Source of the DNA: Nonomuraea candida
Lineage (GTDB): Bacteria; Actinomycetota; Actinomycetes; Streptosporangiales; Streptosporangiaceae
NCBI RefSeq assembly: GCF_000725485.1
Contig: NZ_JOAG01000063.1
Coordinates: forward strand, 23,461 to 87,460
Length of the DNA: 64,000 nt
Direction: 5' to 3'
In this document: in pieces, positions 33,443-42,531 of the stretch
How positions within the stretch are numbered: the stretch's first letter is position 1
How the letters are laid out: each line of letters starts with the position of its first letter
Notes under the pieces: generated by a model
What the model saw: only the letters and a program-made list of their open reading frames with translations
Database searches by the model: none
What the model was told of the DNA's origin: nothing
Position numbers and translations under genes: made by a program

Positions 33443-33869
33443 ACCCCGCTCCCCGCTCCGATCGCGGACCTTCCCCATGACGCGGACGAGAACCGATCGG
33501 ACGCCACCGACCCGGCCACCCGGAACCGCATCCGCAACGCCCAGCCGCTGGCACCGATCATCTGGTACACCGAACCAGCCACCCTGATTGACCCAGGAGC
33601 GCTCGTGAGAAACGGCAGGTCGGATGGTTAGAGCTCCACAATTGCCGCGCCCCGGACCAGGTACAAACTTGCGGCACCCGCTTTAGGAGAGCGGAGGCTA
33701 CTCAGCCTGTTCGGATGCTGTGAGCTGTGCAAAGGTCCTCCGCGCCGCGTGGACTACTTAAGATCATCCCGCGCATGTCCCCATCCCGCATGCGAGAGCA
33801 CCACGTCCGTCGATGTAACGCGTCAGCCGGTGCCGGGGCACGCAGGAGGGCGCAAGGCCGCCAGCTCGC
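33443..33869. other. Non-coding stretch before the HsdS-like relic
   Basis: No supported gene. Several short frames on both strands have poor codon bias. It looks like decayed DNA continuous with the relic that follows. Confidence 0.4.
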
Positions 33870-34257
33870 GCAATGGAGCAGCGCGCTGGTGCGCGACGGG
33901 CAGCAGGGCTGGCGGCCGCACCACAACATGTTTTCGCCTGCGTGCGCGCCGGTCGGAGGTCTTCGATCCGCCCTACCTGCTGGGCTGCTTGTCGCAGCCG
34001 TACGCACTCGACTGGGTGCGCAACCGCTCGGTCTCGGCGGGAGCGCCCTCCATCAGCGCCGCTCGTTCGGGGAACTACCGGTGGTGCTGCCCCCGATGGC
34101 TGTACAGCGGCGCGTCGCCGCTCTGCTCCACGACCTCAATCTGCAGATCTCACTCCACCGGCAGTTGGTCACGGATGCCACGGACGCCCGCACCCTGCTG
34201 ACCGAGGGCCTCATGAGCGGCGCGCTCACGCTCGACGCGGCACGAACCCATCTTTAG
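33870..34257 (+). pseudogene. Type I restriction specificity (HsdS-like) relic
   Basis: The 3' part encodes ELPVVLPPMAVQRRVAALLHDL then ISLHRQLVTDATDARTLLTEGLMSGALTL, the PLPPLxEQRRIxxxL coiled-coil end of HsdS or class I methylase target-recognition domains. Just upstream in another frame is VFDPPYLLGCLSQPYALDW then VSAGAPSISAA, the preceding TRD segment. A frameshift near 34065 separates them. No N-terminal domain or methylase gene remains, so this is the tail of a lost restriction or methylation system. Confidence 0.7.
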
Positions 34258-34271
34258 GAAGGAAACTCCAC

Positions 34272-34754
34272 ATGGACACGCAACCTCCTGCCGGCCCGGG
34301 TGCCGCCCGGTCCCTGTGTCTGGCCGTCGCCGGGCTCTTCTCCCTGATGATCGCCCTGGTCGCGGGCATACTGAAGAGCCAGACCGGAGCGGAGCTCGCC
34401 GAATCGGCGCTGGTGAGCGGCGGCGCGTTCGCCGCAGCGATGGCCCTGTGCCTGGCGGTCTTGACCGCGGCGCAGGGACCGGTTACCGACCACAGTGACC
34501 GTTACCAGATGGGATCGTCGATGATGACGGCCGGTCTCGGTGCGTGCGGCCAGTTAATATCCATGCGCACGCCGCTGCCGATGTCGACCGCGGCCATAAG
34601 CGCGGCAAGACCGAAGCGGATGTTAGCTTCCTTGCATACATCCAGAACGAATGAAAGGTCTTCATCCACGGGGTCGTCCGCGATCGGCCGGTCGCCGTGC
34701 GGGATTTGCCACCACATCAATCGGATCTCGCCGTCGACGGCATATGTAAGTTGA
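34272..34754 (+). CDS. Two-helix membrane protein, tail uncertain
   Basis: The ATG follows AGGAAGGAAAC directly after the HsdS relic. Residues about 10-70 make two hydrophobic helices (LCLAVAGLFSLMIALVAGIL and AFAAAMALCLAVLTAA). After about residue 77 the frame runs antisense through a gene on the other strand and composition becomes Arg/Ser-rich, so the real protein has probably lost its stop and only the first ~230 bp are genuine. Function unknown. Confidence 0.45.
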   Translation: MDTQPPAGPGAARSLCLAVAGLFSLMIALVAGILKSQTGAELAESALVSGGAFAAAMALCLAVLTAAQGPVTDHSDRYQMGSSMMTAGLGACGQLISMRTPLPMSTAAISAARPKRMLASLHTSRTNERSSSTGSSAIGRSPCGICHHINRISPSTAYVS

Positions 34755-35107
34755 TGCTTATAGAGTATGGATGTAATGCTCCATACTCGTTCGCCCTCCT
34801 CACTGAGCTCCCGCAGGACAGGGGGCTCATCGACCCCGCCGTCGTGGTTTTGGAAGAGGAAATATCCTTCCTTCTGCCTGTCCACTGACACCACCGATCT
34901 GGGAATGAAAAGGTCTGTGCCTGACGCGACGTCGACCTCTTCCTCGATACCGGCTTCGGCTGATCGCGACAGCCTCGCGCCGATCTCCTCTATGGATGGA
35001 GGCAGGGCACCGGTCCGAACCACCGTCCAGTGGAATCCAGTCTGCATCCATACGTGCTCGTCCAACAGTCGTTCGTAGTGGTTGATTACCTGCTGGGGCA
35101 TGACCAT
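34502..35107 (-). CDS. Hypothetical protein (DUF6461-like)
   Basis: A 201-aa soluble acidic protein. The order VVRTGALPPSIEEIGARLS, ENDG-like FLFQNHDGG, a run PPVLRELSEEGERVWSITS and HQLTYAVDGEIRLMW resembles actinomycete DUF6461 proteins (EVLRALSxGxRAVS, FxYAVDGxLV), but the match is weak. GC is well below the window average, indicating recent transfer. It overlaps the tail of the two-helix gene on the opposite strand. Confidence 0.6.
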   Translation of the reverse strand: MVMPQQVINHYERLLDEHVWMQTGFHWTVVRTGALPPSIEEIGARLSRSAEAGIEEEVDVASGTDLFIPRSVVSVDRQKEGYFLFQNHDGGVDEPPVLRELSEEGERVWSITSILYKHQLTYAVDGEIRLMWWQIPHGDRPIADDPVDEDLSFVLDVCKEANIRFGLAALMAAVDIGSGVRMDINWPHAPRPAVIIDDPIW

Positions 35108-35707
35108 ATCCTCGCATAGTTTCGCGGCTGGCCGGCCTGCTTCAGAGATTCTTTATGCAGGTACCCGGCCGTGGCATATGCGGGTCGTACCGAGCTCCTC
35201 CCTTTTCCTCGGCGCAGATATGCGCGATATCAGCAAACACGGAAGGAGAGTCGTCGATAATCTGCAAGGCCGGCCTTGGACGGTCAGGGGCGTAGCACTG
35301 ATTGCGACTGAGATAAAAGAGCGCTTTTTGGACAGCCGATTGAATGTGATCTTTGCCCATGAGCCTTGCCCTGCGCCAAGTCAGATTGACAGATACGCGA
35401 TGCAGCATAGAACCCAGGTCCGACAATTTATCTGCCTACGCGCCTGCCGGCATGTGCGCATGGGCGGTGCTGGCCGCGACCGGCCGGAGAGCCGCAGCGC
35501 GGCCAGCGACCGCCCGACGCTTGGCAGGCCGCCCCAGGCGGGCTGCCCTTGAAGACGTAGAGAAAGGTCTCATCCAGCGGCCGCGCAAGTCGGCCGCTGG
35601 CTGGCTTGTCGCGGGTGTCCTACTTCGGGACATGCAGGTCAGCGCTTTACTGGCAGGTTGAAGGGCTGCGTCGTAGCCTGGAGACGTCACCTTCCGAGAG
35701 GCGGGCT
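35108..35707. other. Low-GC region with no firm gene
   Basis: A minus-strand frame at 35426-35142 (94 codons from a TTG; LQIIDDSPSVFADIAHICAEE) could be a small low-GC gene but lacks an SD and an ATG. The part from 35450 on has high GC and may carry the promoter for the XRE gene. No repeats or RNA gene seen. Confidence 0.4.
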
Positions 35708-36946
35708 GTGGACGACCAGGCAAGCGCTCCTGGCGCATCAGTGCGCACCATTGGCCAGCGTATTCAGTATCTGCGTGAGCGTCGGGGGATGACTCGTGAG
35801 GTGCTGGCCGGCCTGGTCGGGAAGTCCGAGAGCTGGCTGAAGGCGGTTGAGCATGGTCGCCGTCAGCAGAATCCCCGGCTGCCGATCCTGCTGCAGCTCG
35901 CCGAGGCTCTACGCGTTCGTGACCTGCGTGAGCTGACCGGTGATCAGTCCTTGCCGGTTCGGATGTTCACCGGTTCCGGCCATCCGGCGCTGAGCGCAGT
36001 GCGGGAGGCGGTGAACGCCGTACCGATCCAACCGAGTGGCACCGTGCAGCCGCTCACGACGCTGCGGGCGCGGCTCGATGCCGCGTGGCGGGTCAGGCAT
36101 GCCTCTCCCGATCACCGCACCGCGCTCGGAGAGCTGTTGCCGGATCTGATTCGCGATGCCCAGCTCGCCGCGGGGTTGTGCCGGGGGGAGCAGCGGCGGG
36201 CGGCGCAGGCGCTCCTGGCGGAGGTTTACGGCTTGACGCAGATGTTCGTGGCCTATCAGCCTGCCTCTGACCTGTTGTGGCGGGTGGCTGATCGGGCGTT
36301 GATCGCCGCGCGGGAGTCGGAGGATCCGCTGGCCCTGTCGTGCGCGGTGTGGTTCCTGGCCCAGGCGCACCGTGAGGCCGCCGACTTCGACGCCGCCCAC
36401 GAGATCAACAGACAGGGGATGGCGGCCATCGAGCCGTACATGGACGATCCGAGCACGGAACTGCTCGCCATGTGGGGGGCGCTGTCGTTCGAGCTGGCGT
36501 TCACCGCGGCACGGACCGGCGACATCGGCGAGGCGTGGCGGCACTGGGACGAGGCGGCGCAGGTCGCGGAGCGGCTGCCCGTCGGTTACTACCAGCCGTG
36601 GACGTCGTTCTCGCAGGTCATCATGAAACCGCACGCGGTCACGGTCGCTGTCGAGCTTCGTCAAGGCGGGGAGTCGGCGCGGCAGAGCGATCACGCCGAG
36701 TCCGTGCCCATTCCGTCCCGACCGAGGCGTGCCCGCCATCTGGTCGAGGTGGCGCGTGCCCACTTGCTGCAGCGGGACCACATGGCGGTGCTGGGGACGC
36801 TGCAGCTCGCGTACCAGGCGGCGCCGGAAACCGTCCGCTACAACGGCTATGCGCGCAGGATGATCCTCGATCTGCATGAAACGGGGCCGGCGCCCGTGCG
36901 GTCGCCGGCGCGGGAACTCGCCGGCCAGATCGGTCTGATGCTCTGA
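35708..36946 (+). CDS. XRE-family regulator with TPR-like C-terminal domain
   Basis: A 412-aa protein: residues 12-72 form a Cro/CI-type HTH (IQYLRERRGMTREVLAGLVGKSESWLKAVEHGRR), and the rest is a helical TPR-like domain (TALGELLPDLIRDAQLAAGLCRGEQRRAAQALLAEVY and onward). GTG 35708 has GAGAGG at good spacing. This protein type is abundant in actinomycetes, often beside small genes it controls; three such genes follow. Ligand or partner unknown. Confidence 0.85.
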   Translation: MDDQASAPGASVRTIGQRIQYLRERRGMTREVLAGLVGKSESWLKAVEHGRRQQNPRLPILLQLAEALRVRDLRELTGDQSLPVRMFTGSGHPALSAVREAVNAVPIQPSGTVQPLTTLRARLDAAWRVRHASPDHRTALGELLPDLIRDAQLAAGLCRGEQRRAAQALLAEVYGLTQMFVAYQPASDLLWRVADRALIAARESEDPLALSCAVWFLAQAHREAADFDAAHEINRQGMAAIEPYMDDPSTELLAMWGALSFELAFTAARTGDIGEAWRHWDEAAQVAERLPVGYYQPWTSFSQVIMKPHAVTVAVELRQGGESARQSDHAESVPIPSRPRRARHLVEVARAHLLQRDHMAVLGTLQLAYQAAPETVRYNGYARRMILDLHETGPAPVRSPARELAGQIGLML

Positions 36947-37008
36947 CGCGAGCGAGGGGGGTACAGAGCGTATCTCCTCGCTTACGTTCAGCCTTCTACG
37001 TTCGTCGT

Positions 37009-37242
37009 ATGTCACCTGGACAGATTCCACGCGAGCCCTATGACGTCGACATCCTCCGTGCGGCGTTCCCGGACTGGTCGCTGTTCCGCAGCGATGCGGG
37101 CGTCTTCTACGCGACCCGGCGGGGCGTCCGGCTTCGGGGCGCCGACATCGACAAGGGGCTGTGCCAGACGGTGAGCGCGGACGACGCGCAGGCGTTCGTG
37201 TCGATGCTGGAGGAACAGTCCCGGATGGTGGTGAGTACGTGA
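37009..37242 (+). CDS. Small hypothetical protein downstream of XRE gene
   Basis: A 77-aa protein (YDVDILRAAFPDWSLFRSDAGVFYATRRGVRLRGADI), alpha/beta-like, no signal. The ATG has no SD; two direct TACGTTC repeats (36983 and 36997) and a short leader suggest a leaderless message. It overlaps the next gene by GTGA. Probably controlled by the XRE protein. Confidence 0.6.
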   Translation: MSPGQIPREPYDVDILRAAFPDWSLFRSDAGVFYATRRGVRLRGADIDKGLCQTVSADDAQAFVSMLEEQSRMVVST

Positions 37243-37361
37243 GCCGCCCGCCCTCGCACTTCGACCACCACGACCTCCATCGCCTCATCCGCATGCGCCG
37301 CCGAGGGCATCTCACGGGGGAGCGCGCGTCACGAAGGACGGTGAGTCTCTGTGGACGATGA
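37239..37361 (+). CDS. Very small hypothetical protein (40 aa)
   Basis: The frame opens with GTG overlapping the previous stop (GTGA), encodes a His/Arg-rich peptide (SHFDHHDLHRLIRMRRRGHL) and ends inside the next gene. Coupled start and overlap on both sides support translation; no SD beyond the coupling. Confidence 0.45.
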   Translation: MSRPPSHFDHHDLHRLIRMRRRGHLTGERASRRTVSLCGR

Positions 37362-37638
37362 CTTCGACTACCACGGTACGCACCCCGCCGCCCCTGATCC
37401 GGACGCGGTGCCCGTGAGGTGGACGCCGGTCCTGCGGCACCCGGATCGAGCGCGCATCCGCGATTACACCTGCGAATGCCTGCCCGTGGTCTTCGAGGAC
37501 TGCCGGGCCGGCGGGCAGGGGTTCATCCGGCGCTACGACCGGTCCGTCGTTCCCTGGGCCGTCGCCGACAGCCCGCGCATCAACGTCAGCGCGGCCGAGA
37601 CGCTGTGGCGACAGCTCATCGACGGCAAGGCGAGGTGA
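37351..37638 (+). CDS. Small hypothetical protein (95 aa)
   Basis: GTG start within the preceding short gene. The product (VRWTPVLRHPDRARIRDYTCECLPVVFEDCRAGGQGFIRRY) has three Cys and resembles small actinomycete proteins linked to XRE regulators, but I cannot name a family. End is followed by 146 bp without a gene. Confidence 0.55.
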   Translation: MDDDFDYHGTHPAAPDPDAVPVRWTPVLRHPDRARIRDYTCECLPVVFEDCRAGGQGFIRRYDRSVVPWAVADSPRINVSAAETLWRQLIDGKAR

Positions 37639-37784
37639 GGACACCTCGGACTGCGCCGTCCGCACACCCGGTGCGGCTTATCGTAGGGCTGCACGTATGA
37701 CCGTTTCCGCAGCGGCTGCGAGGCCGTACATGACCAACGCGGGTGCTCCCTTGCGACCGAGCCGGAATGCACTGCGAGGGTTGG

Positions 37785-38363
37785 TCATGCCGCTTCTGGG
37801 ACGCAGTCATGAAGCCGGCCGTAGCGTTCGCGGGCGATCCGGAGCAGGGCAGTGAAGTCCTTGACCGGGTCCCGCCCCTGCGCCACCTGTGAAACGTCCA
37901 TGCCCATCCAGGGCCGGTTATCGTCGCAGCGGAACAGCATGAACGCGACGTACGGCTTCGTCCTGGGGCTGTTCCCCGTGTACGCGATCAACCCCCTTCC
38001 CAGGTCTGCCGGTAGTTCCGAAAGTTGTTTTCGTCCGAAGTTCGCGCGGGCGCGATCAAGCGCTCCTTCACCGTCACGGATGGACCAGTTGAGTGAGAAG
38101 CGGTTGTACTCGTTCCGCAGCGAGCAGGCGCCATGCGTGGTGGGAACGCCGTCCTTGTTCTCGTCCAGCGGTATGGCGAGACCACTGATCGTCCGTATGG
38201 CCTCCTGCGGGATGACGTCGCACCAGTAAGGGCTGGAGTCGGTCACCGGTTGCGGCGCGGCGGTCGTCTTGGTCGGTGGTGGGCTGCTCTGCTGGACGCA
38301 GCCGGCGTTGACCGTCAGTATGAAGAGGGCGGCGAGGGCGGTGGCCGTGGCGCGCGTGACCAT
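37785..38363 (-). CDS. Lipoprotein, DUF3558-like (cassette 2, gene 3)
   Basis: A 192-aa lipoprotein with signal peptide and lipobox VNAGC. After a Pro/Thr/Ser tether it shows Y-W-C-D-V-I-P-Q-E-A-I-R-x-I-S-G, matching the lipoprotein at 13440. HGACSLRNEY supplies a second Cys and LPADLGRGLIAY parallels LPEKLGRGLIAD in cassette 1. The ATG lies 1 bp after the stop of the upstream large gene. Surface-exposed; role unknown. Confidence 0.78.
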   Translation of the reverse strand: MVTRATATALAALFILTVNAGCVQQSSPPPTKTTAAPQPVTDSSPYWCDVIPQEAIRTISGLAIPLDENKDGVPTTHGACSLRNEYNRFSLNWSIRDGEGALDRARANFGRKQLSELPADLGRGLIAYTGNSPRTKPYVAFMLFRCDDNRPWMGMDVSQVAQGRDPVKDFTALLRIARERYGRLHDCVPEAA

Positions 38364-38364
38364 G

Positions 38365-40422
38365 TCAGTACCGCTCGATGCCGAGGTTGCTGTGGACGTC
38401 GAACAGAGCGCTGTTGTCCATGGCCTCCTTGGCGGTCTGTGTGCTGCTCTCGACCTTGGTGTGCCAACGCGCCCAATCGAGAAACTCGTCGAAGGTCTTC
38501 CGATCGGCCAGGATCTCGTCGATCGGTTTGAGCTCAGGCGGATCGCTGTCCGTGACGAACGACCTGCCCTTGGCGTCTTCGAGCGAGCTGCGGCTCCAAC
38601 GACCGAACGCGATCCTGGTGCCGAAGATCATCTTTTGCGTCATCCACATGGCCATTTCGCGGTCGTTGGCCGCCTCCCGCAGGGCTGAGTCCATGGACAG
38701 GCCCTCTCTTAGCAGCCGGTCGGCCAGGAAGGCCGAGAGCTTCTCGAACGCCATCGGCGTGAGCTTCTCGTGTGCTTTGTCACCCCAGGCGCCGAACCGT
38801 GTGGCGATCTTGCCCACGGGTCCGGTCAGCTCGCCGAGCACGCCTCCAACCAGGCTCTTCATCTCCGCTTTGGCCTGCTCGTCAGTCTTGGCCTGCGATA
38901 GCAGGGCCAGTCGTCGAGTTTCGAGCAGGTGTCCCATAAAACGGGCTTCGGGGATCAACACCTCGTTGAGGCTCTCTCCACCGTCCCGCCGGTAGGACTC
39001 CTGGATCTTCGCAAGGATCCTCTGCGCCTCTGCTCCCAAGAGCGCTTTGGTAGCCCCCTCGTCACGGCCGGCGAAGAGCAGCAGCCGATCCATCTCGGCA
39101 CGGTCCATGCCTTTCAGCGCGGGCGCCTCGTCATCGAAGACGCCGAAGACCATGTCGATGTGGGCGGCCATGATCCTGCCCATCGGGCCGCTGAGGAAGG
39201 ACAGCCGATCCAGCTTCTTCTGATCGCGGACTTCGAGTTTGCCGTCCGAGCCTCGTCCGAATACGCCGTCGAGCTCCTTCTTGAGGATGATCAGGGCGTT
39301 GTTGGCGTACTTGAGCGACTCCTTGTCCTTGCCGCTGAGGGCCTTTTGCAGCAGCCCGGCGAACGGGCCCTGGTTGCGTGTGTTGTTGAAGCCGCCGAGC
39401 CGGTCGGTGAGCAGGTGCTCCATGACGGACTTCTTCCAGCCCTTCGGGGTGTGGAAGAGCAACGCCTGCGCCGCCGGCAGCGAATACTTCCCGGCCTGCG
39501 AGAGGTCGTCGATGACGCTGGCCTTGATCGGCTCTCCTGGCTGTCCCATGCGTGGCCCGCCGGGTTGCATGGAATCGCTAATGCCGAGCACCGTGGCCAG
39601 ATCCATGCTGTTGGCGTACGGGGTACGGGAATCCGACAGCTCCTTTTGATGCACGATCACGTCCCGGCCCACGACCTCCATGAACCGTTTCGAAAAGGGC
39701 GGCTTGCCCTCGCTGGCCCGCCAGATGAGCGCCTGAGCCTGGTAACCGACGTAGGTCACTTCAAGCGCCTTGTGCTCCGCCCGCCCCTCCTTCACGAGCT
39801 GGTCCAGGTACGCCTGCCCCATGTAGGCCTCATCGTCGGGATCGGTGCCTTTCGCCAGCGCCGTGGACAGCAGTTTCATCACCTGCTTGATCTGCTCCAT
39901 CTGCTGCGGATCACGTTGCGACATGACGTTGGCCCGCACCTGCAGCCCCAGCGCAGCCGGTAGCTCAGTGATGTCCTTGGCGCCCAGCTTGGCCAGGAAC
40001 GCTTTCACGAACTCCGGGTCCTTGGTCTTGTCGGCGTACCCTCGCAGCTTGGCCAGCGCCGCCTTGTCCCCGCGGCCGGCGGCGGCCACCGCATTCGCGG
40101 CCAGCGTGCCATCCAGCAGCCCTTGCGCGGCTGCCACTGAGTCAGGGACGGCGATCATGGTTCCGTTCGGCGTGACATCGCGGTAAACAACCTTCATGCG
40201 TTCCATCTCCTGGATGATGCGCTGGCGCCGCCGCAGATCGTCGACCTCCGCACTGACCTCCTTGGCCATGGCACGGATGCGCAAGGCCGGTTCGGTGCTC
40301 AGCCCTGCTGCGGTCAGCTCGCCGTGCAATGTCGCGGCCAGATCCTCCAGTTGCAGCGCCGCAGTGGCGTGGCGGGCGACCAGGGTGTCGAACTCGGGTT
40401 GCTTGACTCCGCTGTAGCTCAT
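38365..40422 (-). CDS. Large helical protein, T7SS-associated type (cassette 2, gene 2)
   Basis: A 685-aa paralogue of the 692-aa protein at 11365. The N-terminal ~100 residues are heptad-like (QLEDLAATLHGELTAAGL ... EVDDLRRRQRIIQEMERMK), as in proteins that pair with WXG partners. There is no signal peptide or enzyme motif. The start overlaps the small W-x-G gene by ATGA. The C-terminal ends of the two paralogues differ most, which is where a toxin or binding domain would vary, but I see no catalytic residues there. Confidence 0.75.
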   Translation of the reverse strand: MSYSGVKQPEFDTLVARHATAALQLEDLAATLHGELTAAGLSTEPALRIRAMAKEVSAEVDDLRRRQRIIQEMERMKVVYRDVTPNGTMIAVPDSVAAAQGLLDGTLAANAVAAAGRGDKAALAKLRGYADKTKDPEFVKAFLAKLGAKDITELPAALGLQVRANVMSQRDPQQMEQIKQVMKLLSTALAKGTDPDDEAYMGQAYLDQLVKEGRAEHKALEVTYVGYQAQALIWRASEGKPPFSKRFMEVVGRDVIVHQKELSDSRTPYANSMDLATVLGISDSMQPGGPRMGQPGEPIKASVIDDLSQAGKYSLPAAQALLFHTPKGWKKSVMEHLLTDRLGGFNNTRNQGPFAGLLQKALSGKDKESLKYANNALIILKKELDGVFGRGSDGKLEVRDQKKLDRLSFLSGPMGRIMAAHIDMVFGVFDDEAPALKGMDRAEMDRLLLFAGRDEGATKALLGAEAQRILAKIQESYRRDGGESLNEVLIPEARFMGHLLETRRLALLSQAKTDEQAKAEMKSLVGGVLGELTGPVGKIATRFGAWGDKAHEKLTPMAFEKLSAFLADRLLREGLSMDSALREAANDREMAMWMTQKMIFGTRIAFGRWSRSSLEDAKGRSFVTDSDPPELKPIDEILADRKTFDEFLDWARWHTKVESSTQTAKEAMDNSALFDVHSNLGIERY

Positions 40423-40652
40423 CGCATGCTCGCCAGTTCGTCCTTGGCGGCCGCGACGGCTCTGGCCAGCATCGCGCGTAGGTCACGCTGACGATTGTGC
40501 AGGTTCTGCTCGAAGCGGCTCCCGCTCTCACCCACCCAGGCCCGGGCAGCCATCAAGCTGCAGGAAGGGTGCAGCGTCCACCAGTTGTCATCAGATAACT
40601 TCTGGATGCGTTCTGCTGCCGCCTGCATCGCCTCGCGATCAAGACCAGGCAT
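40419..40652 (-). CDS. Small W-x-G protein, WXG100-like (cassette 2, gene 1)
   Basis: A 77-aa two-helix protein with central W-V-G (RAWVGESGSRFEQNLHNRQ), parallel to W-T-G in the cassette 1 protein. The ATG at 40652 has GAGGAG 7 bp upstream. A start 36 bp earlier would add Arg-rich residues and is unlikely. First gene of the inverted cassette. Confidence 0.75.
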   Translation of the reverse strand: MPGLDREAMQAAAERIQKLSDDNWWTLHPSCSLMAARAWVGESGSRFEQNLHNRQRDLRAMLARAVAAAKDELASMR

Positions 40653-41013
40653 CCCGGATCTCCTCGTACGGCTCTCACGGCCCCCCAACGACGATAGCCC
40701 GAATCGAGTCGATTGTTAGCGAAGCCAACCTATTTGACATTTCCCAGGGAAACGATTGAGCTGAGCCGCGGGCTCTGTGCGTACATCCGCGAGGAGCTGT
40801 CACGCCTACGATCCGCTACGGCTGTACGGCAGGCGTACCTTCCCGGCGCGCTCTCTACCGGGGACTGCTCACGCGAAGACGAGGGGCGTGTGTCGGCGGA
40901 GCGATGAAGATCCCACGAGAGGCGGTTCGGAGGAGGTCGATTGGACGCTCGGATGCCGCCGGCCCGGCTGGAAGAAGCAGACATGTGGTGGCCTGGTCCC
41001 CGCCAATTATGTA
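40653..41013. other. Promoter side of cassette 2
   Basis: No supported gene. It separates cassette 2 from the decayed locus at 41.0-42.3 kb on the same strand and should carry the cassette 2 promoter. Plus-strand frames here have poor codon bias. Confidence 0.4.
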
Positions 41014-41341
41014 TTACGGTGCTACACGCAATTCGAAGTCCGGTGCGTACCGCGAGGGGTCCAGGAGTTGGCGGGCGAGGATCCCCGCCTCATGCGCTGC
41101 CGCGAGGATTTGGCTGACCCGGCCCCTCACATAGGCCATGTCCGGGCTCGGATTCTCGATGCGAGTGAATTTCGCAGCTCGGCGATCGTCGGTCCACACA
41201 CGTCCGAGCAGTCGTCCGTTCAGGTCGCGCAGCTCCTCCCGCCTGACCGGCCTGTCGGCTTTGAAGTCTTAGGAGTCGCTTTCGTGAGACGGTGATGGGG
41301 GTGACATAATCGTAGAAGCGGGGATTAGGGGCGTCAGTCAT
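41014..41341 (-). pseudogene. Small frameshifted gene
   Basis: The ATG at 41341 has GGAAGGA upstream and the frame reads MTDAPNPRFYDYVTPITVSR, then shifts; a +1 frame continues as DFKADRPVRREELRDLNGRL, RVWTDDRRAAKFTRIENP and ends YAPDFELRVAP at 41014. A single extra base near 41269 would explain it. The joined product would be about 108 aa of unknown family. It lies after the decayed lipoprotein locus and may be a partner gene of it. Confidence 0.6.
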
Positions 41342-41377
41342 TGTCGGGTCCTTCCCATTTAGTGCTCCTGCCTTGCC

Positions 41378-42290
41378 GCTCAGGGGAGGAGAATCGGTCG
41401 CAGTTGGCGAATGAACTCGACGGCGTCGGCTCGGTGTTCTCGGCCTGGGGCTCCTCTGGCGATTTTGATGGTCAGCACTTTCATGCCGTCCGTCGTCCAA
41501 GCCAGTGCTTTTGCTCCAACGGTGTTTCCTTCTGTGTCCTTTTATGAGGGCGCTGTAGCCAGGAGCGAGGCTGCTCGGCAGATCTGCTCCCCGGTCTCTG
41601 GCCTTCGCATTGCCCAGACTTTGCAAGGTGGACGGAGAAGGGTCCTGCAGCTCGATGGCAATGGATGCGCTGTCTTCGCTGCGTTGCAAGCCGTCGATAC
41701 GTCATCGTGGTCTTCCTGGTGCTGGGTGTCGCGTCGAGGATCAGGTTGGGGGCGATCAGCGTCATCAGTGCCACCGCGTCGGCGGCGTTGTCGCGGCCTT
41801 TGACGCCCCGTACGAGTTCTACGGTCACGCGGTCCTGGCCGTGGACCAGCACCGCGGCTGCCTGGGTGTTGTCGGCGCTGCCATCCTGGAAGTAGAAGCC
41901 GACCGAACCGGGGACGATCTCAGGCAGGCGGCCGGCGCCCTTGCGGATACGGGAAACGACTTCTTCCTCGGTTCCGTCGGGAGACAGGCTGACGTTCAGG
42001 ACCTTCGGCTTGTCGCCGGTTGGCTGGTAGACGAAGCATCCGCCACTGCCCCATTGTGAGCTCCCGACGTTCTCGCCGGCCTTCATGTCGAACTTCCCGT
42101 CGACGATGGGGTCTTGTACGCCCGTCATCAGGCGTACCGCGTCAAGGGGGATGTAGTCGCAGACATACGGCGGGGAGGCGATCGACGGGAGGGGTGTCGT
42201 GTCGACGGGAGTGCCGTCCTGTTGTTGGCATGCGCTCGCCAGTGCTGATGCGGTCAACGCTACGAGGGGTACGGCAAGACGCTCTCGCAT
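41378..42290 (-). pseudogene. Third DUF3558-like lipoprotein, degenerate second half
   Basis: The N-terminal ~200 residues are intact: signal peptide, lipobox LASAC, Y-V-C-D-Y-I-P-L-D-A-V-R-L-M-T-G, a second Cys (SGGCFVY) and end DAVALMTLIAPNL. Beyond about 41690 the coding signal moves to another frame (SEDSASIAIELQDPSPSTLQ), then to a third (TVGAKALAWTTDGMKVLTIK ... EFIRQLRPILLP, stop 41378). The second half looks like a decayed second domain or gene of the same kind. The first half could still be expressed as a lipoprotein with an altered tail. Confidence 0.65.
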
Positions 42291-42531
42291 GGCTGGTTGT
42301 GCCTCGACTGTCCGTGTTGAAACCCGACTCCAATACATCGCTCAGAATTCCCGCATCTCTCACCGCGGCTCGCAGATGCTGAGATGTCAGGACGTACGCG
42401 GCGGGCGGCCCGCAGGTTCACCTCCATGGGCAGGCGGTCACATGTGTGGGCGGCTGGCTGGGCGTTGACCGGCAAGATCCCGGACAGCGTGGGCACCTTC
42501 GGGCGGTACGTGAGCCGCCCGGCAACCCGGG

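Noticed and set aside
35142..35426. 94-codon low-GC minus-strand frame
   Set aside because: TTG start with no SD and no similarity recognised; kept only as a remark.
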